Positions 16,757 through 26,026 of a stretch of DNA of 64,000 nt are shown one piece after another; position 1 is the first letter of the stretch, and each line of letters opens with the position of its first letter. The notes beneath the pieces are model-generated. The model saw only the letters and a list, made by a program, of their open reading frames with translations. It did no database searches and was not told where the DNA came from. The DNA is from Streptomyces sp. SPB162 (GTDB lineage Bacteria > Actinomycetota > Actinomycetes > Streptomycetales > Streptomycetaceae): positions 5,153,001-5,217,000 of the forward strand of contig NZ_JAQFII010000001.1 of assembly GCF_029504575.1 (NCBI RefSeq). The letters run 5' to 3'. The position numbers were made by a program, and so were the translations under genes.

Positions 16757-17860
16757 GTGAGTTCCCCAGAAGCACACGTTCGCCCAGAGCGGAGCCCGTC
16801 CAAGGCCCCCGCAGGTCCTGTGGTGGCGATCACCGGTGCGGCGTCCGGCCTCGGCCACCTGCTCGCGCTGCGGCTCGTCGAGTCCGACGAGATCAAGAAG
16901 GTCGTCGCGATCGACGAACGCCGCGGGGACGTGCCAGGAGCAACCTGGCGGGTCCTGGACGTGCGCGACCCGGCCATCGCGGAGAAACTGCGTGGCGTCG
17001 ACGTCGTCGTCCATCTGGGACTCGACCTCGATCTGGAGTCCGACCCCAAGGCACGCACCGCCTTCAACGTGCGCGGCACCCAGACGGTGCTCACCGCGGC
17101 GGCCGCCGCCGGGGTGCGCCGGGCGGTGCTGTGCACCTCGGCGATGGTCTACGGCGCGCAGGCCGACAACGACGTGCCGCTCGCGGAGGACGCCCCGCTG
17201 CGGGCCACCGCCGAGGCCAGCTTCGTCGACGACCTGCTGGAGATCGAGCGGCTCGGCCGCCGCGCCCCGCGGGCCCACCCGGGGCTGAACGTGACGATCC
17301 TGCGCCCCGCGGTCCTCGTCGGCGGCACGGACACGGCGCTGACCAGGTACTTCGAGTCGCCGCGGCTCCTCGTGGTGGCGGGCAGCCGGCCCTGCTGGCA
17401 GTTCTGCCACGTCGAGGACCTGGTGTCGGCGCTGGAGTACGCGGTCCTGGAGAAGGTGGACGGGGAGATGGCGGTCGGCTGTGACGGCTGGCTGGAGCAG
17501 GAGGAGGTCGAGGAGCTGTCGGGCATCCGCCGGATGGAGCTGCCGCCGGCCATCGCCTTCGGCGCCGCCTCGCGTCTGCACCGCCTCGGCCTCACCCCGT
17601 CCCCGGCCGGCGACCTGGCGTACACGATGCACCCGTGGGTGGTCAGCGGCAGCCGGCTGCACGAGGCGGGCTGGCGGCCCCAGTGGACCAACGAGGAGGT
17701 GCTGGCCCAGCTCCTGGAGGAGGTCGCGGGCCGCAACTCCGTCGCCGGCCGCCGGCTGGGCCGCAAGGACGCCACCACCCTGGGCGCGGCCGGCGCGACG
17801 GTCGCCCTGGTGGGCACGGCCGCCCTGGTGCGCAGGGCCCGCAAGCGGCGCGGAATCTAG
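16757..17860 (+). CDS. SDR-family NAD-dependent epimerase/dehydratase with C-terminal hydrophobic tail
   Basis: 367 residues from GTG 16757 (GGGAGA just upstream). The Rossmann start VVAITGAASGLGHLLALRL carries the GxxGxxG dinucleotide loop. VVHLGLD and SAMVYG follow, as in extended SDRs, although the YxxxK pair is not obvious after SAMVYGAQAD, where EASFVDDLLEIERLG occupies the site. The last 30 residues form one probable membrane helix (TLGAAGATVALVGTAALV) followed by basic residues. The substrate is unknown; loss of the YxxxK would suggest a binding rather than catalytic role. Confidence 0.75.
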   Translation: MSSPEAHVRPERSPSKAPAGPVVAITGAASGLGHLLALRLVESDEIKKVVAIDERRGDVPGATWRVLDVRDPAIAEKLRGVDVVVHLGLDLDLESDPKARTAFNVRGTQTVLTAAAAAGVRRAVLCTSAMVYGAQADNDVPLAEDAPLRATAEASFVDDLLEIERLGRRAPRAHPGLNVTILRPAVLVGGTDTALTRYFESPRLLVVAGSRPCWQFCHVEDLVSALEYAVLEKVDGEMAVGCDGWLEQEEVEELSGIRRMELPPAIAFGAASRLHRLGLTPSPAGDLAYTMHPWVVSGSRLHEAGWRPQWTNEEVLAQLLEEVAGRNSVAGRRLGRKDATTLGAAGATVALVGTAALVRRARKRRGI

Positions 17861-17944
17861 GACGGGAGGACGCCGGACGGCACCGAACCCCCGGCGACGC
17901 GGTCGGCGGAATCGAACTTCCGCATCGTGGGCGGATGAGGCAGC

Positions 17945-18403
17945 ATGTGCCGCATGGCACCCACGCACGCTGACGCGCAGCACCCGATCCGGCTCCTGGA
18001 GATCCGCGACACGCCCCTGTCCGTGGACGAGGTGTTCGCGGCCGTCGGTCACGAGGCCGCGGGCGGTACGGCGCTGTTCGTCGGGACCGTACGGGACCAC
18101 GACGGCGGTTCCGGCGCGGCCGTGACGGCTCTCGGTTACTCCTCGCACCCCACCGCGGAGGCGGAGATGCGGCGGATCGCGGAGAAGATCGCGGCGGAGT
18201 TCCCCGTGCGGGCGCTGGCGGCGGTACACCGTGTGGGCGACCTCCGTGTGGGCGATCTGGCGGTGGTCGTGGCGGTTTCCTGCCCGCACCGCGGCGAGGC
18301 GTTCGCGGCCTGCCGCCGGCTGATCGACGAGCTCAAGGCCGAGGTCCCGATCTGGAAGCACCAGACCTTCGCAGACGGCCAAGAAGAATGGGTCGGCGCG
18401 TAG
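17945..18403 (+). CDS. moaE: Molybdopterin synthase catalytic subunit MoaE
   Basis: 152 residues (149 if ATG 17954 is used). MoaE, with the MoaD thiocarboxylate, converts precursor Z (cPMP) to molybdopterin. Family signatures are GTALFVGTVRDHDGG, ALGYSSHPTAEAEM, HRVGDLRVGD and near the end VPIWKHQTFADGQEEWV, which contains the active-site Lys-His region. GAGG precedes ATG 17945 by 4 nt. No moaD lies nearby. The 3' end of the gene and its TAG are the first unit of a 53-bp tandem array. Confidence 0.9.
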   Translation: MCRMAPTHADAQHPIRLLEIRDTPLSVDEVFAAVGHEAAGGTALFVGTVRDHDGGSGAAVTALGYSSHPTAEAEMRRIAEKIAAEFPVRALAAVHRVGDLRVGDLAVVVAVSCPHRGEAFAACRRLIDELKAEVPIWKHQTFADGQEEWVGA

Positions 18404-18566
18404 CGCTGTCCGATAGGGGTGGTGGTCGGGCGACGGGTGGGCGGGTCGGCGCGTAGCGCTGTCCGATGGGGGTGGTGGTCGGGTGACGGGTGGGCGGGTC
18501 GGCGCGTAGCGCTGTCCGATAGGGGTGGTGGTCGGGTGACGGGTGGGCGGGTCGGCGGGTAGCGGC
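18390..18566 (+). repeat. Stop-codon tandem array B (53-bp unit, about 3.3 copies)
   Basis: The 53-bp unit starts with the last codons of moaE (GGTCGGCGCGTAGCGCTG) and recurs at 18391, 18444, 18497 and partly 18550 with very few differences. Every copy carries the TAG (18401, 18454, 18507, 18560). Because 53 is not a multiple of 3, the stops fall in all three frames. From 18567 to 18712 I see no gene or further repeat. Confidence 0.9.
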
Positions 18567-18712
18567 GACTTGCCGGAAGGCGCGTAGAGCCGTATGGCCT
18601 AGCGCCGCTTCTCTCCGGTTGCGTAACTCCCGACCCGCCCCGACCGTTGTCCTACTGGGTGGTTAATCTGCTCATAGGTCCACATTCGGCGTTCGCGGGT
18701 CGGGAGTACTTC

Positions 18713-18871
18713 ATGGCAGCGCTGGCTTGGTTGCTCATTCCGCTTGTGGCCGTGCTCGTCGCCACTGTCTGGGGTAGCTGGGCGGCGCGCACCCGTGCCA
18801 CCGGCGACGGATCCTCGCTCGCGGACTACGAGCGGTTCCGCGAGGCGATGCAGAAGTCCCATTCCGGATAG
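18713..18871 (+). CDS. Small membrane protein
   Basis: 52 residues. One N-terminal membrane helix (ALAWLLIPLVAVLVATVWGS) is followed by a short cytosolic tail with basic residues and SLADYERFREAM. The ATG at 18713 is preceded by GGGAG at 7 nt. No family is recognised. It lies upstream of the PDZ-Lon protease gene on the same strand, 76 bp apart. Confidence 0.6.
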   Translation: MAALAWLLIPLVAVLVATVWGSWAARTRATGDGSSLADYERFREAMQKSHSG

Positions 18872-18947
18872 TCGCGCTCCAGGCGTCCCGGCCCCCACGG
18901 ACCGGCCCAGCGGGCCGTTTGTCGGACCGGTCCCGTACATTCGTGGC

Positions 18948-20024
18948 ATGCCACGCCGCACCGCGACGCTGATCGCCGCGACCCTGACGCTGATAGCGCT
19001 GCTGTGCGTCGCCCTTCTGACCCCGGCGCCGTACGCCGAGATGTCTCCCGGGCCGACCGTCAACACCCTGGGTGACCACGGGGGTGAACCGGTCCTGCAG
19101 ATCTCCGGGCACCAGACCTATCCGACGACCGGTCATCTCAACATGACCACCGTCCGGGTCACCGGCGCGGACTACCGGATGAATCTGGTGGAGGCCGTGG
19201 TCGGCTGGATCGGTCATGACGAGAAGGTCGTCGAGCACGACACCCTCTACCCCCAGGGGCAGACCGCCGAGCAGGCCGATCAGCAGAACGCCGAGGAGTT
19301 CACCCAGTCCCAGGACAGTGCGAAGGTGTCGGCGCTCGAGAAGCTGAACATCCCGGTCTCCTCGCGCGTCATCGTCGGCGCGGTCGTCAAGGACAGCGCC
19401 TCCGAGGGCAAGCTGCACGCGGGCGACGTGATCAAGGCGGTGGACGGCACCGAGGTGAAGGAGCCGGGCGACGTCGCCAAGCTCGTCACCAAGCACCAGC
19501 CGGGGCAGAACGTCGTCTTCACGGTCATCCCCGAGGCGGCCGCCAAGAAGAAGGACGGCGCGACGCGGGAGGTCGTGGTCACCACCCGGAAGTCGACGGA
19601 CGAGGGCAAGGCGCGGGCGGTCGTCGGTATCCAGGCGGGCGTCGAGCACCTCTTCCCGTTCACCATCGACATCAAGCTCGCCGACGTCGGCGGTCCGAGC
19701 GCGGGCCTGATGTTCGCCCTCGGCATCGTCGACAAGCTCACCCCGGGCGACATGACCGGCGGGAAGTTCGTCGCCGGTACCGGCACGATCGACGACAGCG
19801 GCAAGGTCGGACCGATCGGCGGCATCGGGCTCAAGACGATCGGCGCGCGCGGCCAGGGCGCGGAGTACTTCCTCACCCCGGCCGACAACTGTGCCGAGGC
19901 CGTCAAGGACATCCCCTCCGGCCTCACCCTCGTCAAGGTGGGCACGATAGACGACGCCATGGCGGCCCTGGAGAACATCAAGGCCGGCCGGTCCGCCGCC
20001 CTGCCGAGCTGTTCGAAGAGCTGA
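18948..20024 (+). CDS. PDZ domain and Lon-type (S16) protease, membrane-anchored
   Basis: 358 residues. An N-terminal membrane anchor/signal (TLTLIALLCVALLTPAPYA) is followed by the YlbL-type extracellular region, a PDZ domain (about 125-205; GKLHAGDVIKAVDGTEV) and a Lon proteolytic domain with the Ser-Lys dyad: Ser in VGGPSAGLMFAL and Lys in GIGLKTIGARG. This architecture is the YlbL/S16 membrane protease family of Gram-positives. No clear Shine-Dalgarno precedes ATG 18948; a TACATT hexamer 7 nt upstream of the ATG would suit leaderless transcription. The stop codon opens a 44-bp tandem array. Confidence 0.85.
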   Translation: MPRRTATLIAATLTLIALLCVALLTPAPYAEMSPGPTVNTLGDHGGEPVLQISGHQTYPTTGHLNMTTVRVTGADYRMNLVEAVVGWIGHDEKVVEHDTLYPQGQTAEQADQQNAEEFTQSQDSAKVSALEKLNIPVSSRVIVGAVVKDSASEGKLHAGDVIKAVDGTEVKEPGDVAKLVTKHQPGQNVVFTVIPEAAAKKKDGATREVVVTTRKSTDEGKARAVVGIQAGVEHLFPFTIDIKLADVGGPSAGLMFALGIVDKLTPGDMTGGKFVAGTGTIDDSGKVGPIGGIGLKTIGARGQGAEYFLTPADNCAEAVKDIPSGLTLVKVGTIDDAMAALENIKAGRSAALPSCSKS

Positions 20025-20167
20025 CCGGCGGAGAGCGGGTCGGCATGGGGCGGTCGGCGGAGAGCTGACCGGCGGAGAGCGGGTCGGCATGGGGCGGTCG
20101 GCGGAGAGCTGACCGGCACAGGGCCGGTCGGCACGGGGCGGTCGGCGGAGAGCTGACCGGCACAGGG
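20018..20167 (+). repeat. Stop-codon tandem array C (44-bp unit, about 3.4 copies)
   Basis: The unit begins GAGCTGACCGGC, in which TGA is the stop of the PDZ-Lon gene. It recurs at 20018, 20062, 20106 and 20150. The first two units are almost identical; later ones diverge (GGCACAGGGCCGGTC in place of GGCGGAGAGCGGGTC). TGA at 20022, 20066, 20110 and 20154 occupies all three frames. Confidence 0.88.
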
Positions 20168-20177
20168 CGGGCCGGCG

Positions 20178-20207
20178 GAGGGCGGGCCCCACGCGGGACC
20201 CGCCCTC
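20178..20207. terminator. Terminator hairpin between convergent genes
   Basis: A stem of GAGGGCGGG with CCCGCCCTC closes the intergenic space immediately before the stop codon of the minus-strand PPA1309-like gene. Confidence 0.5.
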
Positions 20208-20211
20208 GCGC

Positions 20212-20766
20212 TCAGCTCTCGAAGGTGGCGGCCAGCGCCTCGGCCAGGCCCGGTACGAGGTCGGAGCCGGTCAGGACCTCGGTGGCGGTGTCCTTGGACC
20301 GCAGCCTGATGGCCGACTCGCGGGCCCCGTTGCGCAGCACGGCGACCGTCATCCGCACCTCCTGGCGCTCGGGGTGCTCCGCGACCCACTTCGCGAGCTT
20401 GGCGTCGTCCAGCCCTTCCGGGATCGCCGCCTCCGCGGACGGCGGCAGCATCAGCCGCTCCACCGTCATGGCGCAGCCGGCGATCACATCGGGCCAGGCG
20501 ATCGTGGCGAGAAACTCGTCCAGGGCCTTGCCTTCGGGCAGCTCGTCCTGCTCGACCGGGGTCAGCGCCCCGGCGTTCTTCTCCGCGAGTCCCAGCTGGT
20601 CGGCCAGGCCCGGTTCCTGTGTACGCAGGCGTGCGGTGTCGACCAGGGCGAACAGCCGCGCGGGCCGGTCCCAGCCGAGACCGGACGCGTATTCGTCGAT
20701 CTCCAGTACGGCACGGGTCAGCGGGCTGGCCGCGAGAGGTGCTCCATCGGTCGCAATGTTGGACAT
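20212..20766 (-). CDS. PPA1309 family protein
   Basis: 184 residues. A conserved single-domain actinobacterial protein with no known function; typical segments are RAVLEIDEYASGLGWDRPARLFALV and the closing DLVPGLAEALAATF. No membrane segment. ATG 20766 has AGGA 8 nt upstream, better than the in-frame TTG two codons earlier. It diverges from the UPF0182 gene, as commonly seen in Streptomyces. Confidence 0.8.
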   Translation of the reverse strand: MSNIATDGAPLAASPLTRAVLEIDEYASGLGWDRPARLFALVDTARLRTQEPGLADQLGLAEKNAGALTPVEQDELPEGKALDEFLATIAWPDVIAGCAMTVERLMLPPSAEAAIPEGLDDAKLAKWVAEHPERQEVRMTVAVLRNGARESAIRLRSKDTATEVLTGSDLVPGLAEALAATFES

Positions 20767-20885
20767 GGTCAATATCCTGCCTGTTCCCGGGCCAAAATCG
20801 GGAACCGAGTAAAGCGTGAATAAGTTGCACCAGTGGGGGTCCGACCCGGGACACCCGTAGACACCGACACTTCGAGGTGCGCACC

Positions 20886-23756
20886 TTGGTATTCCAGATG
20901 CCGGACCGCGGCGGAGGTCCGACCGGGCCGCGGATCAGACTCGGCCGTCCGTCCCGGCGTACCCGGACGCTCCTGATGACGCTGGGCGCGCTGATCGTGC
21001 TCACCATCGCGTTCGTCATGTTCGCGGGCTTCTGGACGGACTGGCTCTGGTACCGCTCGGTCCACTACTCCTCGGTCTTCACCACCACCCTGTGGACGAA
21101 GATCGGCCTGTTCTTCACCTTCGGCCTGCTGATGGCCGCGGCCGTCGGCGTCAACATCTTCCTGGCCCACCGGCTCCGGCCGCCGCTCAGCGCGATGTCG
21201 CTGGAGCAGCAGAGCCTCGACCGGTACCGCATGGGCATCGCGCCGTACAAGAAGTGGGTGCTGCTCGCAGTCTGCGCGATGGTCGGCCTCATCGCCGGCG
21301 GCTCGGCGTCCGGCCAGTGGCGTACGTGGCTGCTGTACACGAACGCCACGCAGTTCGGCACGAAGGATCCGCAGTTCCACAAGGACGTGGCGTTCTACGC
21401 CTTCGACCTTCCCTGGTACCGCTTCCTGCTGAGCTTCGGCTTCGCGGCCGTGGTGCTCGGGCTGGTGGCGGCCGCGCTGGTGCACTACCTGTACGGGGGC
21501 CTGCGGATCACGTCGCCCGGCGGCCGGGCCACCGGGGCGGCCACCGGGCACCTGTCGGTGCTGCTGGGCCTCTTCGTGTCACTCAAGGCCGTCGCGTACT
21601 GGCTGGACCGCTACGGGCTCGCGGTGAAGTCGAGCGACTTCAAGGCCACCAGCAGCTGGACCGGTCTGCGCTATGTGGACGCGAACGCGTACCTGCCGGC
21701 GAAGAACATCCTCTTCGCCATCGCGATCATCTGCGCGCTGCTGTTCTTCGCGACGCTGTGGCGGCGCACCTGGTCGCTGCCGATGATCGGCTTCGGTCTG
21801 ATGGTGCTCTCCGCGATCCTGATCGGCGGGCTGTATCCGGCGATCGTGCAGAAGTTCCAGGTGCAGCCGAACGAGGCCGCCAAGGAAGCGCCGTACATCC
21901 AGAAGAACATCGACGCCACGCGCGAGGCCTACGGGATCGAGGACACCAAGGTGGCCCCGTACCCGGGGACCACCTCCGCGAACAAGGACACGCTGCGCGC
22001 CGACGCCAACACGACCGCGAGCGTGCGCCTGCTGGACCCGAACGTGGTCTCGCCGACCTTCCGGCAGGTGCAGCAGACCCGCGGCTACTACGACTTCCCG
22101 TCCACGCTCGACGTCGACCGGTACACGATCGACGGCAAGGAGCAGGACACGGTCGTCGGTGTGCGCGAGCTGAACATCAACGGCATCCCCGAGAGCAACT
22201 GGATCAACGACCACTTCAAGTACACCCATGGATACGGCGTCGTCGCGGCCAAGGGGACCTCGACGGTGGACGGTGCTCCGGCCTTCATGGAGAAGGACCT
22301 GCCCTCCACCGGCGACCTGGGCCCGTACCAGCAGCGGATCTACTACGGCGAGCAGACGAAGCAGTACTCGATCGTCGGCGGACCGACGCCGGAGCTCGAC
22401 TACGCCGACAAGAACGGCGAGAAGTCCTTCACCTATGACGGCAAGAGCGGCGTCGGGCTCGACAACCCGATCACGCGCGCCGCGTACGCGGTGAGCTTCG
22501 GCGAGCCGCAGATCCTGTACTCCGGGGCGATCGGCAAGGGCTCCAAGGTGCTCTACAACCGGACGCCCAAGGAGCGGGTCGAGGCCGTCGCCCCGTGGCT
22601 CACGATCGACGGCGATCCGTACCCGTCGGTCGTCAACCACCATGTGCAGTGGATCGTGGACGCCTACACGACCACGAACGGCTATCCGTACGCCTCCCGC
22701 ACCACGCTGGGGGACACCACGGCCGACTCGCTGACCGACGGCCAGCGCACGGTGCTCGCCCAGCAGAACCAGGTCAACTACATCCGCAACTCGGTCAAGG
22801 CGACCGTGGACGCGTACACCGGCGACGTCACGCTGTACCAGTGGGACGCGAAGGACCCGGTGCTGAAGACCTGGATGAAGGCCTTCCCCGGCACGGTGAA
22901 GGACAAGAGCAAGATCAGCCCCGAGCTGATGGCGCACCTGCGGTACCCGCAGGACCTGTTCAAGGTGCAGCGCCAGCTGCTGACCAAGTACCACGTCACC
23001 AACGCCGCGCAGTTCTACAGCGGCAGCGAGGTGTGGCAGGTCCCGGACGACCCGGCGGCGAAGACGGGCAAGGCGGTCCCGCCCTACTACCTGAGTCTGA
23101 AGATGCCGGACCAGAGCGCCCAGTCGTTCTCGCTCACCACCACGTTCACGCCGAGCAAGCGGGACAACCTGAGCGCGTTCATGTCGGTCGACGCGAACGC
23201 GACGAGCAAGGACTACGGCGCGATCAGACTGCTGAAGCTGCCGCCCAGCAGCACGGTGGACGGACCGCAGCAGGTACAGAGCAAGCTCAACTCCGATCCC
23301 AAGGTCGCCCCGCAGATCAACCAGTTGAAACGCGCGGGCGCCGACTCCACGGTCGAGTACGGCAACCTGCTCACGGTCCCGCTGGACGGCGGCCTGATGT
23401 ACATCGAGCCGGTGTACGTACGGGGTGCCGGGACGAACTACCCGCTGATGCGCAGCGTGTTGGTCACCTACGGCAATCAGATCGGCTTCAAGCCGACGCT
23501 CGGTGAGGCGCTCGACGAGGTGTTCGGTGTGGACGGCTCCAGTACCCAGCCGCCACCGAGTAGCGGGCAGCCCACGCAGCCGGCGCCCGATCCGACGGTC
23601 GCCGCGGCGCTCTCGGAGGCTCAGAAGGCGCTCGACGCGAGCCAGGAGGCGATGAAGGCCGGGGACTGGGCCAAGTACGGCGAGGCGCAGAAGCAGCTCG
23701 CCGCGGCCCTCCAGAAGGCGGTGGAAGCGGAGCAGAAGGCGGCAAAGAAGGGCTGA
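20886..23756 (+). CDS. UPF0182 family membrane protein
   Basis: 956 residues. The first 320 residues hold about seven membrane helices (for example LLMTLGALIVLTIAFVMFAG). The remainder is a large extracytoplasmic domain with conserved RGYYDFPSTLDVDRY and ITRAAYAVSFGEPQILYS, and the end is Pro/Gln/Lys-rich. Length and order match the UPF0182 family found across actinobacteria; function unknown. TTG 20886 was preferred because GAGGTG (20874-20879) sits 6 nt upstream. The GTG at 20877 overlaps that site and is the alternative start. Confidence 0.88.
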   Translation: MVFQMPDRGGGPTGPRIRLGRPSRRTRTLLMTLGALIVLTIAFVMFAGFWTDWLWYRSVHYSSVFTTTLWTKIGLFFTFGLLMAAAVGVNIFLAHRLRPPLSAMSLEQQSLDRYRMGIAPYKKWVLLAVCAMVGLIAGGSASGQWRTWLLYTNATQFGTKDPQFHKDVAFYAFDLPWYRFLLSFGFAAVVLGLVAAALVHYLYGGLRITSPGGRATGAATGHLSVLLGLFVSLKAVAYWLDRYGLAVKSSDFKATSSWTGLRYVDANAYLPAKNILFAIAIICALLFFATLWRRTWSLPMIGFGLMVLSAILIGGLYPAIVQKFQVQPNEAAKEAPYIQKNIDATREAYGIEDTKVAPYPGTTSANKDTLRADANTTASVRLLDPNVVSPTFRQVQQTRGYYDFPSTLDVDRYTIDGKEQDTVVGVRELNINGIPESNWINDHFKYTHGYGVVAAKGTSTVDGAPAFMEKDLPSTGDLGPYQQRIYYGEQTKQYSIVGGPTPELDYADKNGEKSFTYDGKSGVGLDNPITRAAYAVSFGEPQILYSGAIGKGSKVLYNRTPKERVEAVAPWLTIDGDPYPSVVNHHVQWIVDAYTTTNGYPYASRTTLGDTTADSLTDGQRTVLAQQNQVNYIRNSVKATVDAYTGDVTLYQWDAKDPVLKTWMKAFPGTVKDKSKISPELMAHLRYPQDLFKVQRQLLTKYHVTNAAQFYSGSEVWQVPDDPAAKTGKAVPPYYLSLKMPDQSAQSFSLTTTFTPSKRDNLSAFMSVDANATSKDYGAIRLLKLPPSSTVDGPQQVQSKLNSDPKVAPQINQLKRAGADSTVEYGNLLTVPLDGGLMYIEPVYVRGAGTNYPLMRSVLVTYGNQIGFKPTLGEALDEVFGVDGSSTQPPPSSGQPTQPAPDPTVAAALSEAQKALDASQEAMKAGDWAKYGEAQKQLAAALQKAVEAEQKAAKKG

Positions 23757-23797
23757 TCAGACACACCTCGCGTCGTGGTACGGTTGCGACACAACGG

Positions 23798-23871
23798 CGC
23801 GGGGTGGAGCAGCTCGGTAGCTCGCTGGGCTCATAACCCAGAGGTCGCAGGTTCAAATCCTGTCCCCGCTA
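23798..23871 (+). tRNA. tRNA-fMet (initiator, CAT), copy 1
   Basis: A 74-nt cloverleaf without encoded CCA. Anticodon loop CTCATAA; the anticodon stem has three consecutive G-C pairs (GGG/CCC); the T-arm is GCAGG TTCAAAT CCTGT. Acceptor positions 1 and 72 (C and T) do not pair, as expected for an initiator tRNA. A 15-bp terminator follows. Confidence 0.95.
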
Positions 23872-23876
23872 CTGCA

Positions 23877-23912
23877 GAAGAGGCTCGGAGTCAACAGACT
23901 CCGGGCCTCTTC
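23877..23912 (+). terminator. Terminator of initiator tRNA copy 1
   Basis: GAAGAGGCTCGGAGT pairs with ACTCCGGGCCTCTTC (one wobble pair) around a 6-nt loop and is followed by ACTTATTT. Confidence 0.8.
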
Positions 23913-24038
23913 ACTTATTTGGGGTACGCGCGGAGCTGCGCGTTTGGTAAGGCGTCAAGTCGGGAAGTCGACAAAACGCTGAAGTGACCAATTGGGTTGC
24001 GGTATACCAGGTGTACGGCGGTAACAGGTGGTGCAACG

Positions 24039-25934
24039 ATGGACCTTATGGGGGATGGTGCAAGGCTGCTGAATACTCGTCAGATCCATGATCGCGGGTC
24101 GACGGGTGAGACGTCGACGTCCGCTTCCAGGCTCGTACCCGCTGTCACCGGCCTGCTGCCGGCGCCGCGCGCCGAGTCGCTTCCCGTTGCCAGGACCGAT
24201 GCCCAGGTCGAGCCGTCCGATCTGCCCGAGGCCTCGGAGGCCGCCGAACTCGCCGACGAGGAGAGCCTCGCCGTCCGCGAGGAGGCCGAGATCGAGATCC
24301 GGCACCGCCGGGCCGCCGACCACGGCGACCCCGCCGCCATGAGCGCGCTGGGCACCCTGCTGCTGCGCCGCGGCGACCTGGACGGGGCCGAGCCGTACCT
24401 GCGTGCCGCGACCGCGAACGGCGACCGCGCCGCCGCCAACAACCTTGCCCTGCTGCTGCATCAGCGCGGCTACCCGGAAGAGGCGGCCAACTGGTGGCGG
24501 ATCGCCGCCGTCGCGGGTTCCGCGCCGGCCGCGCACGCCCTGGGCCGCCACTACCGCGAGCGCGGCGACGAGCCCGGCGCCGAGTACTGGCTGCGCCAGG
24601 CCGCCGAGTCGGGCCACACGCTGGGCGCGTACGCCCTGGCCGACCTGCTGGACCACCGGCGTGACGTCGGGGCCGAGCGCTGGTTCCGGGTCGCCGCCGA
24701 GCACGGCCACCGCGAGGCCTCGTACCGCATCGCGCGGATCTGCGCCGAGCGCGGCGAGGAGCGCGAGGCCGAGCAGTGGTACCGGCAGGCCGCCGCGCGC
24801 CGGCACCGCCGCGCCGCGCTGCGCCTCGGCACGCTCCTGGAGGAGCGCGGCGAGACGAAGGAAGCGGGGCACTGGTACCTGACCGCGGCCCGTGACGGCG
24901 AGGCGCGCGCCGCCTGCGCGCTCGCCTTCCTGCTGCGCGACGCCGGCGACGTGGACTCCGCCGCCACGTGGTGGCGCCGCGCCGCCCAGGCGGGCGACGG
25001 CAACGCCGCCAACGCGCTCGGAGCGCTGCACGCCGAGGAGGGCGAGACGCAGACCGCCGAGCGCTGGTACCGCAGCGCCCTGGCGGCGGGCGACATCAAC
25101 GGGGCGTTCAACCTCGGCCTGCTCTGCGCCGGCCAGGGCCGCACCGCCCAGGCCGAGCAGTGGTACCGCAAGGCCGCCTACGCCGGACACCGCGAGGCCG
25201 CCAACGCGCTCGCCGTGCTGCTGCTGCAGCGCGGCGACGCGGCCGGCGCCGAGCCGTGGTTCTCCAAGGCGGCCGAGGCCGGCAGCGTCGACGCCGCCTT
25301 CAACCTCGGGATCCTGCACACCAACCGGGGTGACGAGGCGGCCGCCCGCCGTTGGTACGAGCGTGCCGCCGCGGCCGGCCACACCGAGGCCGCGCTGCAG
25401 GTCGCCATCGTGCTGCTGCGCGAGGGCGACCACCACGGCGCCGAGCGCCACCTGCGGTGCGCCGCGGGCGGCGGCAGCCCCGAGGCGGCCTTCCGGCTCG
25501 GTGCGCTGCTCGACCGCGCGGACACCGACGAGGCCGAGGAGGAGGCCGAGGAGTGGTACGGGCGCGCCGCCCGGCAGGGCCACCGGCGGGCCCAGGTGCG
25601 GCTCGGTATGTGCGCCGCCAAGCGCGGCGACGTGGTGGACGCCGCGCACTGGTACCGCGAGGCCGCCGAGGCGGGCAGCCGCAACGGCGCCTTCAACCTG
25701 GGGCTGCTGCTGGCCCGCGAGGGCAGCGAGCCCGAGGCCGCCCTGTGGTGGACCCGTGCCGCCGACGGCGGACACGGCCGCGCCGCGCTGCGGATGGCGC
25801 TGCTGGCCGCGCGGCACGGCGAGCTGGCCGAGGCCCAGGGTTGGTGCGCGCGTGCGGTCGAGTGCGGCCCGGCCGAGGTCGCCGAGCGCGCCGCGCGCCT
25901 CACCGACGCCCTGAACCAGGAGCTCACGGCGTAG
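24039..25934 (+). CDS. Sel1/TPR-like repeat protein
   Basis: 631 residues. After about 85 residues of variable, partly acidic sequence come roughly fifteen 36-residue helical repeats of Sel1 type, with consensus like AEQWYRKAAYAGHREAANAL. The repeats fill the protein to its end. No signal peptide or catalytic domain; it is probably a cytosolic scaffold. ATG 24039 follows AGGTGG. The gene sits between two identical initiator tRNA genes. Partner proteins cannot be inferred from sequence. Confidence 0.85.
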   Translation: MDLMGDGARLLNTRQIHDRGSTGETSTSASRLVPAVTGLLPAPRAESLPVARTDAQVEPSDLPEASEAAELADEESLAVREEAEIEIRHRRAADHGDPAAMSALGTLLLRRGDLDGAEPYLRAATANGDRAAANNLALLLHQRGYPEEAANWWRIAAVAGSAPAAHALGRHYRERGDEPGAEYWLRQAAESGHTLGAYALADLLDHRRDVGAERWFRVAAEHGHREASYRIARICAERGEEREAEQWYRQAAARRHRRAALRLGTLLEERGETKEAGHWYLTAARDGEARAACALAFLLRDAGDVDSAATWWRRAAQAGDGNAANALGALHAEEGETQTAERWYRSALAAGDINGAFNLGLLCAGQGRTAQAEQWYRKAAYAGHREAANALAVLLLQRGDAAGAEPWFSKAAEAGSVDAAFNLGILHTNRGDEAAARRWYERAAAAGHTEAALQVAIVLLREGDHHGAERHLRCAAGGGSPEAAFRLGALLDRADTDEAEEEAEEWYGRAARQGHRRAQVRLGMCAAKRGDVVDAAHWYREAAEAGSRNGAFNLGLLLAREGSEPEAALWWTRAADGGHGRAALRMALLAARHGELAEAQGWCARAVECGPAEVAERAARLTDALNQELTA

Positions 25935-25983
25935 GCCCCGAGCGGCCCCGCGGCCTGTGCCGCCGGGCCTGTCCGGAACTGAT

Positions 25984-26013
25984 TTGCACTGCTCAGCGCC
26001 GCTGGTCTACAGT
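25984..26013 (+). promoter_or_regulatory. Promoter of initiator tRNA copy 2
   Basis: TTGCAC (25984-25989) and TACAGT (26008-26013) with an 18-bp spacer lie just upstream of the second tRNA. Copy 1 has only a TACGGT at the corresponding place and no obvious -35. Confidence 0.65.
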
Positions 26014-26026
26014 GAGGACACAACGG

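Noticed and set aside
18903..18947. A full -35/-10 promoter directly before the PDZ-Lon ATG.
   Set aside because: TTGTCG and TACATT are only 11 bp apart; only the -10-like TACATT at leaderless distance is worth noting.
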